In this document: in pieces, positions 1 to 11,414 of the stretch
Numbering within the stretch: the first letter of the stretch is position 1
Layout: the number at the start of each line of letters is the position of its first letter
Assembly (NCBI GenBank): GCA_003255025.1
Contig: QANY01006224.1
Location: 248,001-312,000 of the forward strand
Length of the DNA stretch: 64,000 bases
DNA from: Datisca glomerata
Lineage: Eukaryota > Streptophyta > Magnoliopsida > Cucurbitales > Datiscaceae
Reading direction: 5' to 3'
The notes under the pieces: model-generated
Databases searched by the model: none
What the model saw: only the letters and a program-made list of their open reading frames with translations
What the model was told of the DNA's origin: nothing
Program-made: the position numbers and the translations under genes

Positions 1-2826
1 CTCTCCTGTAATCATAAGAAAGGTAAATGGTACATCTTGATTGCTGATGCTGATTTCGAGGATGATTAAACCTGACTAAGGATGGTAGTTTCTTCTGTTC
101 AAAAAGAAGGATGGTACTTTTCTTATTGTTATTTGATTTATAATAAACTCTTAAAGAAACCAATAATAGACTAAGTAGATGTTTAAGATGGTCCCATTGC
201 AGATCATATTGCGCTAATAGTTTATCATCATATTATTGTAATTTTCATGTCACTAGATTGACTATTCTTATTCTTACAATGTGGTAGTGATTGTCTGTTC
301 CAGTCTCTTTTAGAGGAAATTGCTCCTACGTGGGTTAATATTTCCTTAAAAATGAAAGACGACCAAGAAACTGATAAGGCATTCGGCTGGGTGCTTGAAA
401 TGTGAGTTGTACCTTTGAAGTTCTCATCCTCGTCAGTTGGGTTTAGTTATTATTGCTTTAATTGATGATAATCTGATTGTCCCTTCTGGAACACCCGATA
501 AAAAAATGACAATCTGATTGATTTTTTCATGAATTAAGGTACGCCTACGCTGTAGCAGCTTCGTTGCACGGTGTGAGGCATATTCTACATAAAGACTTTA
601 TGTTGCAGGTTTGGAAAACCTTTTATTCATCTGTCTTAATGTAGTTTTCTCATGGAAGTCATGGAAAGATTATTGACGTGCATCTTTGTAAGTTTCAGCC
701 TCCATGGGATCTAGAAGTTGGAAAAAGTTTCATTATTCATTATACCTATGGATGCGACTACAACATGAAGGTAACTACAGTTTCCCCTTAATATCAAATC
801 TCAAGAAGCATATGGTTACTAAGTATAATTTGTTAACTACAGATCAATTGTTCTATGTCATTGCTTGCTGTTGTATTTGGAGTCTTATATTTCACGCTTG
901 TGGTTGCCCAGGGAAAACTAACATATGGTAAGATAGGGGAGTGGCGTTTCGACAAGAGATCATATCTCAATGGTCCTCCACCAAGAAACCTCTCCTTACC
1001 CCCTCCTGGAGTTCCTGAAAGTGTGGTAAGCCAATATTTAAATGCAATATATGAAAATCTTGGGAAACCATGAATCTTAACTAATATACTCATGCTTAAG
1101 GGATCAGTTTTCATGTTTTTCAGATTGTACTTGAATAATAACCTTTTCAATGCATAGATTTCAATGCATACGATTATTAGAAGTTTTCAAAACGTTGAGA
1201 ACTTCTCTTTGGGAATGTCAATCTTGATTCTTCTCTTTCTCTTTGTTGTTATTTATTTAATTTGAACAACCTATAGTTTCTAGGTACCCCCATAATATTT
1301 TTTTTTTAAGATGTCCCCATAACCTTCGTATGCATCACTAGTTGAACACACCATACCAGTAGACACCATTCCAGCAAACTCACCTAAGTGGGTGTTACTT
1401 TCAGTCATGTACTTAGATTCTCGCTGGAATGTGACATTACATTGTAAAGTAGTCAATAGCAGAGGAAAAACATTATCCCAAAACATCCCTCCAAAATGGG
1501 AGTAATAACATTGCCACATGTTGACTTGGGAATGCTATATTAAGTTTTATTTTTAACTTTTTTATCAAGAAGTTCATTATATAAAATTTTATTTAATAGT
1601 TGAATATATTAAATAATATATATATATATATATATATATACATGGTAANTATAATTTTATTTGTTATTAAAAATAATGGTACGCAATATAAATATATTGA
1701 AATCACAAGCACTATATCTCAGACACTCAGTCATGATTACACTATATTTAACAACGTTTCTCCATTATTTTACTAATGAAGAACACATAGATTACAGAAA
1801 GATATTACACTATTGTTTCAATATAAAAATATTAGTTTTTTCTTTAAATAATATTTACTTAATACGTATTTAGATAATAGTATTAAACAGTATAATGATA
1901 ATATTAATAATAAAATAACATAATGTGTAACAAAATAGGTATATATATGATGTAATATATACGTTAATTTATAATAACATTTCATAATATGAAAACGATT
2001 TACTATTTTGATGTAAACATGCTAATCTTCCTGCAAAAAAAAAATCCAACCATTACTTCTTTACAACCAGAAAACTGTAGAAGTATTACATTTCCGCGGT
2101 AATCTTACATTCATGTGGTATGGAGTAATATCTGCAATATAATCTCTATGTTTTATTGTTTGAGTTTGTGCCTTGTAGTTATGGATCACAGGTTCAGCAG
2201 TAAATACTTGGTACAGGAATCTTCTTTATCACCAATCCCTCTGCAATATTTTGCTGCATTTAAAATATCCCGGATTATGTTGACTTACTCTTTCTATCTT
2301 CATTGATTTTTATTTATTTTATCAGTGTCCGTTCTTCTTCATCATAGTTTTAATAGATAGATAGCTTCTCCTTGAGTTACTTGTCATTTTAAATACTTTC
2401 GAGCAAATCCTATAATCCATATTCTTTTTATTTACATGATTTGTTGCTTTCTTGCTTGTGCCCATAGTTGGCAACATTTTTTATAGATTATATTTTGTTT
2501 TGTCAAATTCATTTGCCTGCAGATTTAAATAATTTTGGGGGTCATTCCTTTATTAATCAATTTTTATGACCAATGGTTTCGACAAATCAATCTGTTAGTG
2601 GGATCGGAGTCTCATCTGATGGTCAAGATATTTCCTTATTTTTAATCCAATGACTTGCATAATTTGTAAAAAAAAAACTATTATTTAGAAAGACTTGTGT
2701 TGAATGAACTTCCCACACTTAATTTCAAGATCATTGCTCTGATCTTGTTTGCAGGTAAGGCTTGTAAAGATGGTGAATGAGGCCACTGCAAATTTACCTG
2801 GATGGGAGACATCAACTACTAGATGA
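1..2826 (+). CDS. SERGT1: Peptidyl serine alpha-galactosyltransferase, 3' end (partial)
   Basis: These are the last exons of a plant peptidyl-serine O-alpha-galactosyltransferase, which adds galactose to serine in extensin-type hydroxyproline-rich glycoproteins in the secretory pathway. Exons that join in frame: 1-22, 304-401, 539-608, 699-770, 912-1025 and 2755-2826, all with GT-AG borders. The spliced product has recognisable blocks: EEIAPTWVNIS, DKAFGWVLEMYAYAVA, LHGVRHILHKDFMLQPPWD, HYTYGCDYNMKGKLTYGK, GEWRFDKRSYLNGPPPRN and LSLPPPGVPESVVRLVKMV. It ends NLPGWETSTTR with TGA at 2824-2826. The 5' part lies left of the window. No transmembrane segment is seen in the last exon. The intron 1026-2754 is long (1.7 kb) and holds a TA microsatellite. 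The 22-base exon at the left edge is the least certain piece. The family identification rests on remembered homologues. Confidence 0.85.
1026..2754 (+). other. Long AT-rich last intron of the galactosyltransferase gene
   Basis: The donor is GTAAGC at 1026 and the acceptor TTTGCAG ends at 2754. The intron carries a (TA)n run at about 1617-1640 and the only ambiguous base of the window, N at 1649. No conserved coding segment is visible. Short open frames inside it show no family resemblance and are chance. Confidence 0.8.
1617..1640. repeat. (TA)n microsatellite with nearby N base
   Basis: A TA dinucleotide run lies in the last intron of the galactosyltransferase gene. It is followed at 1649 by an ambiguous base, which suggests that sequencing or assembly was unsure here. 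Confidence 0.9.
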
Positions 2827-2854
2827 GACCTTGATCCCTAAATTCAGTATAGGA

Positions 2855-3175
2855 AAAATGCATTTTTGGTCCTGCAACTTTACTCTAATGTTAATCTAAT
2901 TCTTTTCAGTTAAGTCCTCGAATAATTTAAAATCTTACAACTGGGTCCTTTTGTTAGTCGTATACTTGATATTTCTCATGTCATTGATGACCTGGACAAC
3001 AATACCACACTAGATATAAATTATAAACATACATGTAACAACACAAGTGATTTCAAGGTTTGAGACTTAATCAAAGGTCTTAATTGTAAGTCTAAAAGTA
3101 TTCCAGGACTTTATTTGAAAATTAAACCCACATGAACTAAGTTTGGAACCAGAGTAAACCGGAAGAACTAATAGT
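2855..3175. mobile_element. MITE-like element with imperfect inverted ends
   Basis: The intergenic stretch between two convergent genes starts with TTTTTGGTCCTGCAACTTTA. About 300 bases later the reverse complement gives a related series of words (TGGTTCCAAACTTAG, AAGTCCTGGAATAC, AGACTTACAATTAAG) matching the left side in the same order (AAGTCCTCGAATAAT, AATCTTACAACTGGG). That makes imperfect terminal inverted repeats of about 100 bases around a short core. No transposase is present. The class is uncertain; long imperfect ends suggest a Mutator-type derivative. I found no clear target duplication. Confidence 0.4.
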
Positions 3176-3488
3176 TCTTTTTTATCTTTTTAGTTTAGCA
3201 AATCATAGAACCATTTTGGGTGTAGTCAATTGCTGAACGAGAAAATGCAGCAAAATTATACCGTTGGTGGTAAAAAAATGTGAAGTTTTTCACATGTTTT
3301 TATGTTACCAACACTTACTAAAATATAATGAAAATTATTCATTTCTCTGCACATATTACTTGAAGTTTCTAGCTTTCAAGTCACTTTGATTCTGTGACCG
3401 CATGTAATACTACTTTCTACAATGAAAAATACTAATTTAAACAGAGTTTTCCACCCATTTTGCTGAAAAGTACGAGTAATTTTCAGAG

Positions 3489-6400
3489 TCATGGGTTTTT
3501 AGGAGAAGATGATGGAGATGGCCTTGTTGTAAGAGAAGGTCTCATCTGAACAATTTGTTCATCATCAACTCCCATTTTCTTGGCATAAAACCCTGCCTCA
3601 AAGAAATGATTCACAGCAGCGTCCATGTATTCTTTCCCTTCCTTCACACTCATTCCTTTCCCAAACTCTTCTGTATAACTTGTTAGTATATTCTCTCCTT
3701 TCAGTACTGCAGCCAGTTGTAATAACTCTTGTTGAAATTCACTAACCTCTGCATTCTCATTTGCCTCCCTGTTCCTAATCTTCACCGGAGTCGGTAGTTT
3801 CTCTGTACATGCATCAAAGTTTGGTAGATTATTTAGAGATTTTAAGTAATATAAACTTTGTGGTAAAACGTGATTGTTATATCGACTGACCTGGGCAGTC
3901 AGTTCTTGGTTCTGATCGCGTTTGTACGACGCCTTCGAAAGTGCCAGCCCATTCGTCCCTCTTAGTAAGAAACGGAGAGGATAGGTTGAAGATCTTCTTC
4001 ACTGTCGCTGGGATTGAAGAGTGTTCGTATTCTGATGTCGGAAATGGTGATCCGTTCGGGCCATGAACAACTGCAAGATCAAATAGAATCTTACATAAAT
4101 ATCTATCTTATTGTAAGCTAGCCTAGAGTAATTGCAGCTGCAGCTGTTTGCTTGGTGAATTATGAGGGTGCGTCAATATCAAAACAACCAAACTGATAAA
4201 GAGTTGGTCCCACTCCCACTTCTAGAGTCTAAAAAGATACCAACCTACCGCATTAAGAATAGACAACCTCAAATTTAGTGGAAGACAAAGCATAACCATT
4301 TCCGAACCAACTCTCACTCATTATCCAAATTCTACAGATTGTTTTCTGTTCAGACACTGCACGGGGCAGATTTCTCGAGAGATATATAAGCTGCCAGCAT
4401 TAAAGGAAAGAAGAAAATACGAAAGTAGACGTGTAAAAAATGAGATCAAGGAGGCTAACGTGTTAACATTAAAATTAGCGCCAGTTACTATTTTATCCCA
4501 CGATCTCATAAAAAAATAGTTATGATATTATCCTTGAAAGACAATTAAAATGATAGAAACGGTCAAGAAGAGAAATGTTTATATAAACTTCTATATGTAT
4601 TCGATCAAGTCAATTTGTCTCAATACAATCAAGCTATAAGCTAATTCTCTTTACTGGTCTTTCTACTCTCATATTTTTATTCTTTCATTCGTATTCAATA
4701 CTTGAATACCGTAAGGGACGAAAAATTCTTTTACAGACACAAAAGAGACTAGCCTAAATTTTAAAATAGTATCAAACAAAATGTGTGATGGTGATGACCT
4801 ATGGGAAAATTAAGGAACTAGACTAATTTAAGTTAGTGTTTAGTATTATGTCTCTTAATTTTTATTTTACACATGTGACTGGATTTTAGAAGTTATAATA
4901 TAGTTAGTTAGGATTCTATGTGTTAATTTACTTAACTGCCCTTAGTATAACTTAATATCTTTTCTAGGTTTAATTGTATTTTTTTGTTGTAGTTTTTCCA
5001 CGCCTCTTCTCTCTTCCCGCAGCTCTCTTTCGCGACTCCTTCCATGACGTCCATTGTTGTAATTTTTTAAGCTTTATTGCAATTTTTCACACCTATTCTC
5101 TCTTCCCGCAACTCACTTCCGTGACTCTCTTACATGGCCGCTACGACCAGATCTAGTCGCGGCTTCCCTGATCGCCATGACTAGATGATCTAGTCCCGCT
5201 TCCTTCACCGCAACCAGATCTGGTGACAACTTTCTTCACCGCAACCAGATCTGGTCATGGCTTCTTTCACCATGATGGTATATAAAAATATACTAGATGG
5301 TACATAAACATCTACTACATTTATACTACGATATACTAATATTATATAAACATATACTATAGCTAGGGGTGTTCAGAGTTCGATTCGGGCAGTTTTTTGG
5401 CGAAATACTAAACTGAACCGAAACTTCAATTCAGCAATAAAACCAAACCGAGGTGAACCTTGAATGTTAAAAGAATCGAACCGAACAGAATAGTCTATAG
5501 CTATACTGATGGTATGTAAAAAGTTGCTTCATATATACTACGATATGATAGTATATTAAAATATACTACAGCAAATATACTACAAAATTTTTGTATATAT
5601 GCTACAAAATTGTAAACGAAAAACTGCATAACACAGTATGTAAATATATACCATAACTTTTATGTCTTTATACTATATAACAAAATATATACAATATTGT
5701 ATAATATAGTATATAATTATATATCATTAGTTCATGTTTATATACTAGTATATTATTATACACCATAGAGTATATATCTATAAACTACATAACATTATGC
5801 GTGAGGTCGAGCGCGAGTCCCTTATCAGTGAGGGCAATTTTGTATATTTATTATATTTTTTAAGTTTCAAGGATGGACCATTATAAATTTCAACAATTTG
5901 TGCAAATTACAACATTTTGGGCCATTTTTTCCTTTATTTTCTCACAGTTGCCTATTTGCCTAATTGAGCCTAGAACTATGTAGGGATTAAAAACTCAAAA
6001 AGCTAGAGGTCCATCACTTATCATATCTTTCTCAATATATTACATTTTAATTAGGGTGAAAATTTTATTATTGAACTGACGAACAAAATGACCGGTTCGA
6101 TCGGTTCTCTATGTAGGTTCGGTTCGGTACACTAAAATTAAAGATTTGAAGTTTCAGTTCGATCAAAATTTTGACACTTTTCAAACTGAACAAAAACTTC
6201 AGTTTCCTATTATTTTTTTATTTTTGTACATAATTTCATAGCAAACCGAACTAAACCTAAACAAAATTTTAATATTTTTATTTTATAATAATATCCTTTG
6301 AAAACATTTAAATTTTTTTATTTTTTATCATTAATGTCAAGCCGAAGGATCGAATCGAGTGGTACGGTTCATTTCGCACGAGTGCTTCGGTTCGATTCGC

Positions 6401-8363
6401 TAATGTTACCAAAACCAAAGTTTTATTTCAGTTTAAATTTTTATAAAAAATCGATCAAATCGAATCATGAATACTCATATTTTTAATCGTTGCCCTTCTA
6501 AAAAAAACATAGTGTGAAATGGGGAAGAAGCCTTTTCTGAGAGGCATCTCAAAATGACTAATGTCATCCCCAACTTATCAACCATTGCTTTTTGCAGTCA
6601 TTTTTTATCAATAAAGACAACTTTAAATATATATTACCAACAAAATTAGGTTCCACTGCATCTCGTGATATTTTTTCTTTCTTGAAAAGCTAACTTTTAG
6701 ATAATATCATATTTCCCTCTAAAAAAATCTTGTTTATTTAAAACGTACGAGTAATTTTTTTATCAAATTGTACGAGTATTTGTTTTCATAAATACATACT
6801 TCTTTTTACAAATGGAACACATATATAAATTACATTACCTAGGAGATCAATAAGGTAATCGTAAGTTCAAGTTAGGTTATTCTCTATACTTTCTTATTTT
6901 GTGTTGAATTTATAATTTCAAAAAATATGAAACTAAAAAAAAACTAGAACAAAGAATGGGGAGATCAATAACGTACCAGTGCCCTTCTCTATCCAAGGTG
7001 AGACCATGATAGTAGGAACCCGAACTCCCAAACGATCAAACCGAAACAAGAAGGGCTCCGGCCCGACGATACCGTCGGGGCTAGGAACACCACGCACGGG
7101 CGTCGCCACGTGATCATAAAACCCGCCATGCTCATCGTATGTAATCACAAACAAAGTTTGGTTCCACTGTGGACTAGACCTCAATGTCTCATACACCTCC
7201 TTCACAAACATCTGGCCTTGATACACATCATGTGATGGATGATCATCATTGGCTGGGGCCACCTTAGTGTCCGTGTACCGCTGCTCCACCACAACATAGG
7301 CCGGAAGCTTACCTTCTTTAGCATGTTTTTTGAATGTTAAGTCATAGTCATGGAATTTGTTCAAGTACTTGAGTTTCCTTAGGTTCCGGTAGAACAGGGT
7401 GGCCGGAATATTCTGGAAGTATATTCCGAAGGGTATTCCTGCGTCTTCGAGGTTGTCGAATATTGTTCGTTGGGGGTATCCCTTGCCGAGGAGGGCTGGG
7501 ATGTTACTGGTTGCACCTGCTGACGTCCCTGAGTGCACGTAAAGCCTGTTAGGCTGCGTTGACGATGGCACCGACGCGAACCACCTGAAATTTTACAAGA
7601 AAATTTAAATGTGAAAAAATCCTTTTCAATTTTAAGGAGGTTAATTTAATTATAATTAAAAAGATTACGATTTGGTTGGTGTGAATTTAAGGATGAAAGC
7701 AATATTTAAAAACATAAGACAAATTAGCAAAGTGAATCTTAATGCAATTTTAATTTTGCATTTTAATGTTATTCTCAATAATATCCGATCAAATTAACGA
7801 TGTTTTTTTTATAGATTTAAGGGAAAGAAATGGAGAAAATAAAATAAAAAGAGAGAAGAAAATTACCTATCAAAAACAGCAAATTCAGACACAAGGGATT
7901 GATAAACAGCGACCATTTGAGGATCGAATCCATTCATAACACTCTGACACAAATTGCTTGTATTATCCATTGAATAAGCCTGTTGGGCGAATCCGTTCAT
8001 CGGAGGCGAGTCAGAGGAGCTGCTGTTATCGGATCCAAATATTTGTTGTCTTATGGCTTGAAACGAATGACCCGGATCCGCATCCACATAATGAGACTTG
8101 TTCTGGAAGAAGAATTTCTTGGAGTTCGGATCAGATGTGGAGAGTGGGTTCCATTCAGACCCATCTACGCCGTTGATTTCTGGGTTGATTTTCTTCATCC
8201 AACCAAGCATGTGATCAAAGGAACGATTCTCCATCACCAGTATGACTATGGTTTTGACGGGATTAGCTTGGAGGTGTGTGCTGTGGTGAAGGAGGATGCA
8301 CAGGATGATTAATGTTGGAGTTGCCATTGCAGCTCTTTCTCTTCTGCCAGTTTTTCTTTCCAT
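3489..8363 (-). CDS. NPC6: Non-specific phospholipase C (NPC6-type)
   Basis: This is a complete gene for a plant non-specific phospholipase C, which hydrolyses phosphatidylcholine and galactolipids to diacylglycerol. Four exons join in frame: 8363-7867, 7584-6977, 4070-3891 and 3802-3489, giving 532 residues; as I recall, the Arabidopsis protein is about 520. The N-terminus has a hydrophobic signal-like stretch (residues 13-33, [16 protein letters not shown]). Family motifs visible: [11 protein letters not shown] (45-55), [18 protein letters not shown] and [12 protein letters not shown]. The C-terminal part contains [18 protein letters not shown] and [16 protein letters not shown], then [15 protein letters not shown]. 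The start is the first Met; Met13 is an alternative. The third intron (4071-6976) is unusually large and holds repeats. The subgroup (NPC6 against NPC2) is from memory of conserved blocks. No broken frame or missing motif was seen. Confidence 0.92.
4071..6976 (-). other. Large NPC6 intron with hAT-like and AT-rich repeat DNA
   Basis: This 2.9 kb intron splits GT|VVHGPNG. At 5204-5224 and 5235-5255 the 21-base word beginning TTCACCGCAACCAG occurs twice. At about 5365 the sequence TAGGGGTGTTCAGAGTTCG starts a stretch rich in GGTTCGGTTCGG and CCGAACCGAA words (5365-5510 and 6080-6450), typical of non-autonomous hAT-type repeats. Between them (5280-5800) is a patchwork of TATACTA/TATACCATA words. 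No transposase frame is seen. The exact ends could not be placed. Confidence 0.55.
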
Positions 8364-8435
8364 TAGAGAGAGAGTGTGTGTGGGTTTAGTGGGACAGTGA
8401 GGAGTAATGAGATAGAGGTGAAAGAGGGGGAGAGG

Positions 8436-8445
8436 CTATTTAAAG
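8436..8445 (-). promoter_or_regulatory. Probable TATA element of NPC6
   Basis: Read on the minus strand the sequence CTTTAAATAG lies about 75 bases upstream of the NPC6 ATG. It is followed by a pyrimidine-rich leader (CTCTCCCCCTCTTTCACC), typical of plant 5' leaders. The start of transcription itself cannot be seen. Confidence 0.4.
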
Positions 8446-9198
8446 GGGCAAATGGTGTTATGGTGGAGCAGAGAGGTTTTTCTGTTGCTTGATCATGTGA
8501 CACCTCCTCCCTAACCAATGTACTCACGGGTATAAGATTATCAACCACAATTTCATTAAAAAAAACAAAAAAAAATTATAAACCAGGCTTTTGCTCTTTC
8601 ACAAAATACTGGATAGTGAGTTTTAAATATTCAATATTTTTTTATCAATTCGTACAAGTTTTAAAATATAAATTTTTTATTGTCTAAAATATAGTAAGGG
8701 GATTATCTTTGGGTTCATTTGACAAAAATGTATTAGTTCTTTGTTTCTTTATTTCAGTATTCCTTAAGAAAAAGTGACTTCAAAATTTAGCCTAACCTTA
8801 CTTGAACATAAATAAGTAAATTAGAGTTTAGTGAAGATGTCAAAAATAGACTAAAACTTCAAATTTTTGAACTCCTTTATTTCCAAAATCACATTTCCTA
8901 GATCTTTATTTCCCAATTTCACTTGGGTGATGTTTGATTTAAATGCATGTAATCTAACAAAAATGTCAATGAAAATGAAAAAAATATAAAGTATAGGGAC
9001 TGGTGAGAAGAGATTTTCTTCATTTGCTGTCTCACCCATACAACTAAATTTACAGAGATTTTTTTAATGTTTTGTCATATAAATTCTATCATAAACTTTG
9101 TTGGCATACCAATTATTCATTTTATAATTTATTACAAATAATGCTTAGATGGATTACCAAATGGGTCTCAAATAGACAGCACACAACTGTGTGGTTCC
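8446..9198. other. AT-rich upstream region of NPC6
   Basis: Beyond the TATA-like element the sequence is AT-rich with scattered homopolymers. I see no gene, RNA or repeat structure in it. Confidence 0.4.
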
Positions 9199-10034
9199 TT
9201 TTGAAGTCATAATTAAGCTTCAATCTATTTAAATGAACTAAGCGATTAAGACCCTCAAAATCATGTAGTTTTCTGATTTTCACTCAAAGTCCCTTAATTT
9301 TTTAAATTAAAAAAGAGCCATCTCCTTCGTAGTTCCCTAATCCCCAATTTTCACTCAAGAGTCTTCTCTTCGAACCATTTTCTTGACGAAAAAAAAATGG
9401 AGAAACGAAATGAGATCATTGCAGTATGCCAAACAAACAGAGGCATCAACTTCAACACCACCACCAACAACAATTTCACAGCGGAATCCAGGGCACTCTC
9501 CGATGCCCTACCTCTTCGGAGGCCTAGCAGCGAAGGTGGGTCTAATAGCCTTTGCGCTATTAATATTGGCTTGCTCTTACTGGAAGCTGTCGGAATCGCA
9601 GAAGGAAAGAGAATGTGAACGGAGGGACTTGGAGAGTGCGAGAGACGATTTACGAGGAAAATGTTTTAGTCATAATATATCATCTCCGGTTGGAGAGCTG
9701 AAAGTTATGTTTGTAAATCTGAACGTCCGAATTTAACAGGATTCTTTCATATTCATTGACTAGGATAATAGGCTTATCTTTTCTGTCAAGTCTATGTGCG
9801 CAAAAGCTCATTGCTTTAGTCAGAGAAGTGGGTTTGAAAAAGCTGAGAAGATTGAGATAATGGTCTTCTTCGCCAAGAAAATGGCACGAAAGAGGAGGGC
9901 CTGAGTGAAAATGGGAGATTAGGGAACTATGAAGGATAGGGCTCTTTTTTAATTTTGAAAAATGGTGTCTGTCATGATGGTCTTAACAGCTATGTTCATT
10001 TAAATAGACCCGATGTTACTTTTGACTTTAAAAT
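9199..10034. mobile_element. Inverted-repeat unit enclosing a GDU-like gene (Pack-MULE-like)
   Basis: The left arm (about 9199-9393) and the reverse complement of the right arm (about 9866-10034) share a long run of matches in the same order: TCTATTTAAATGAAC, GATTAAGACC/GTTAAGACC, AATTAAAAAAGAGCC, TAGTTCCCTAATC, TTTTCACTCA and CCATTTTCTTG. Each arm is about 170-195 bases. The only coding sequence between them is a small GDU-like gene. This is the layout of a non-autonomous TIR element that captured a host gene. No transposase is present, and I could not find a convincing 9-bp target duplication, so the class is inferred. Confidence 0.55.
9410..9736 (+). CDS. GLUTAMINE DUMPER-like small membrane protein, tail degenerate
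   Basis: This short single-exon frame encodes a GLUTAMINE DUMPER (GDU) family protein. These plant-specific one-pass plasma-membrane proteins affect amino-acid export. The hallmark block HSPMPYLFGGLAAKVGL, then IAFALLILACSYWKLS, gives one transmembrane helix at about residues 40-58 of 108. I chose the second in-frame Met (9410) because GDU proteins have a short Ser/Thr/Pro-rich N-terminus; the first Met is at 9383. The usual cytosolic VIMAG motif and the PTFLATP-like end are missing: the frame ends KVMFVNLNVRI. An adjacent frame reads ERPNLTG, weakly recalling the lost end, so a small indel is possible. The gene lies between inverted repeats, so it may be a captured copy or pseudogene. Confidence 0.7.
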   Translation: MRSLQYAKQTEASTSTPPPTTISQRNPGHSPMPYLFGGLAAKVGLIAFALLILACSYWKLSESQKERECERRDLESARDDLRGKCFSHNISSPVGELKVMFVNLNVRI

Positions 10035-11414
10035 GTAATCTCAGAATTATAGATGATGAAATTAAAAGTTCAAATTTATAAATGATAGTAATTATAAAGT
10101 TTGAAGCTTTAATTTATAATTTTTCTTAAGTTTTAAATAGTTTAGGATTATAAACATTTGTAAATTCATAGATTAAGAAATTTTAGACTTTTTCTTTTCA
10201 CGTACACTAGATATGGGAGCTATATATAGGGTTAGACTACCGGGTGTATCTATCGTTGGATGTTATCCAACACATCATATGTGACTGATCTAACAGTGGA
10301 TATATTCTAATGGTGCGTTTACTAAACTGTAATGTATTTCAAAGAGAATAAGAAAGGAAATGAAAAACAAATGAAAAGAAAGGGAAAATGAATAATAAAT
10401 TCTATTAATGTGTTTACTTAACAGTTAGGAATCATAATAGAACTTGAATGTCATTAAGTGTCTACTAACGATTAAGAATCAACCAAATGCTACATGAAGA
10501 ACATAAGTCAAATGAAGGAACGGGAAGACCTAGGATGTAGAAGATCATAACATGAATGATTCGGCAAATTTGGATTCCTATATATCCACTCATTTGGTAC
10601 TTCATTGTACGATATATATATATAAGAATCATACAAGATATATCAGATCTATATGTATAGATATCATCATTTACATCCAGAATCCGTATGCTTTGAAAGA
10701 AGCTTATACAGTTTGGGAAGGGGTTTGATAGATCAAAAAGAAGAATCAAAAGAATTATTCATTTACTAAAATACTCTTTGTAAAATACATGATTAAACAA
10801 CACTTTTTAATTACTTTTTTAATATGTTAAAAAATTAATTAATATCTTAAAAAGTAGTTGGAGTTATTAGTAAATTATTTCTCCTTGTTCTACATCCGCC
10901 TATATTAGTCTAATCGAATATTAAATCAATCACTAGTAATACAACTAAATTATTTTATAAATTACTAATTAAAACAAATTACTTAAATAATTATTTTAAT
11001 TAATACTAACTTATTTTAATAATATTTAAAGTCGAAAGTGTGTCTACTACAACTAATAAACATGTTTTTCGATCATTAAAGTAAATCGTTAAAATAAATT
11101 ATTGAATTCAGTAATAATAACTGAAGTAAATCATTAATAATTAGGAATGAAAATAAATTATTAAATATTTAAATAAATAATTGTGTAATTTATAATTTTA
11201 AATAAATTAATACTTATTATTTTATTCACACATTAAAATAAAATGATTTTATTTACTAATTAAAAGTGGTAGGTAATTTTATAATTATACCTAAATTTGG
11301 CGGGAGATTGTTCAATTCTATATTGATTCTCTCCGAAAAGAGAACTTAATTTCCAAGATGGGAGAGGGGAAGCACGTTCCCTTTCTTTGGGAATATATTT
11401 TAGTGTGTCTTAGT
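10035..11414. other. AT-rich intergenic DNA, no gene seen
   Basis: The region is very AT-rich with many ATTA/AATAAATT words. A TA run occurs around 10615-10623. Open frames here have no family resemblance. I see no coding exon or RNA gene. Confidence 0.5.

Noticed and set aside
833..1150. Minus-strand open frame of 105 codons over the galactosyltransferase exon
   Set aside because: It is the antisense shadow of the real exon at 912-1025 and its flanking intron; no family resemblance.
7983..8312. Plus-strand open frame of 109 codons opposite NPC6 exon 1
   Set aside because: Shadow of the conserved exon on the other strand; the exon has clear family motifs and this frame has none.
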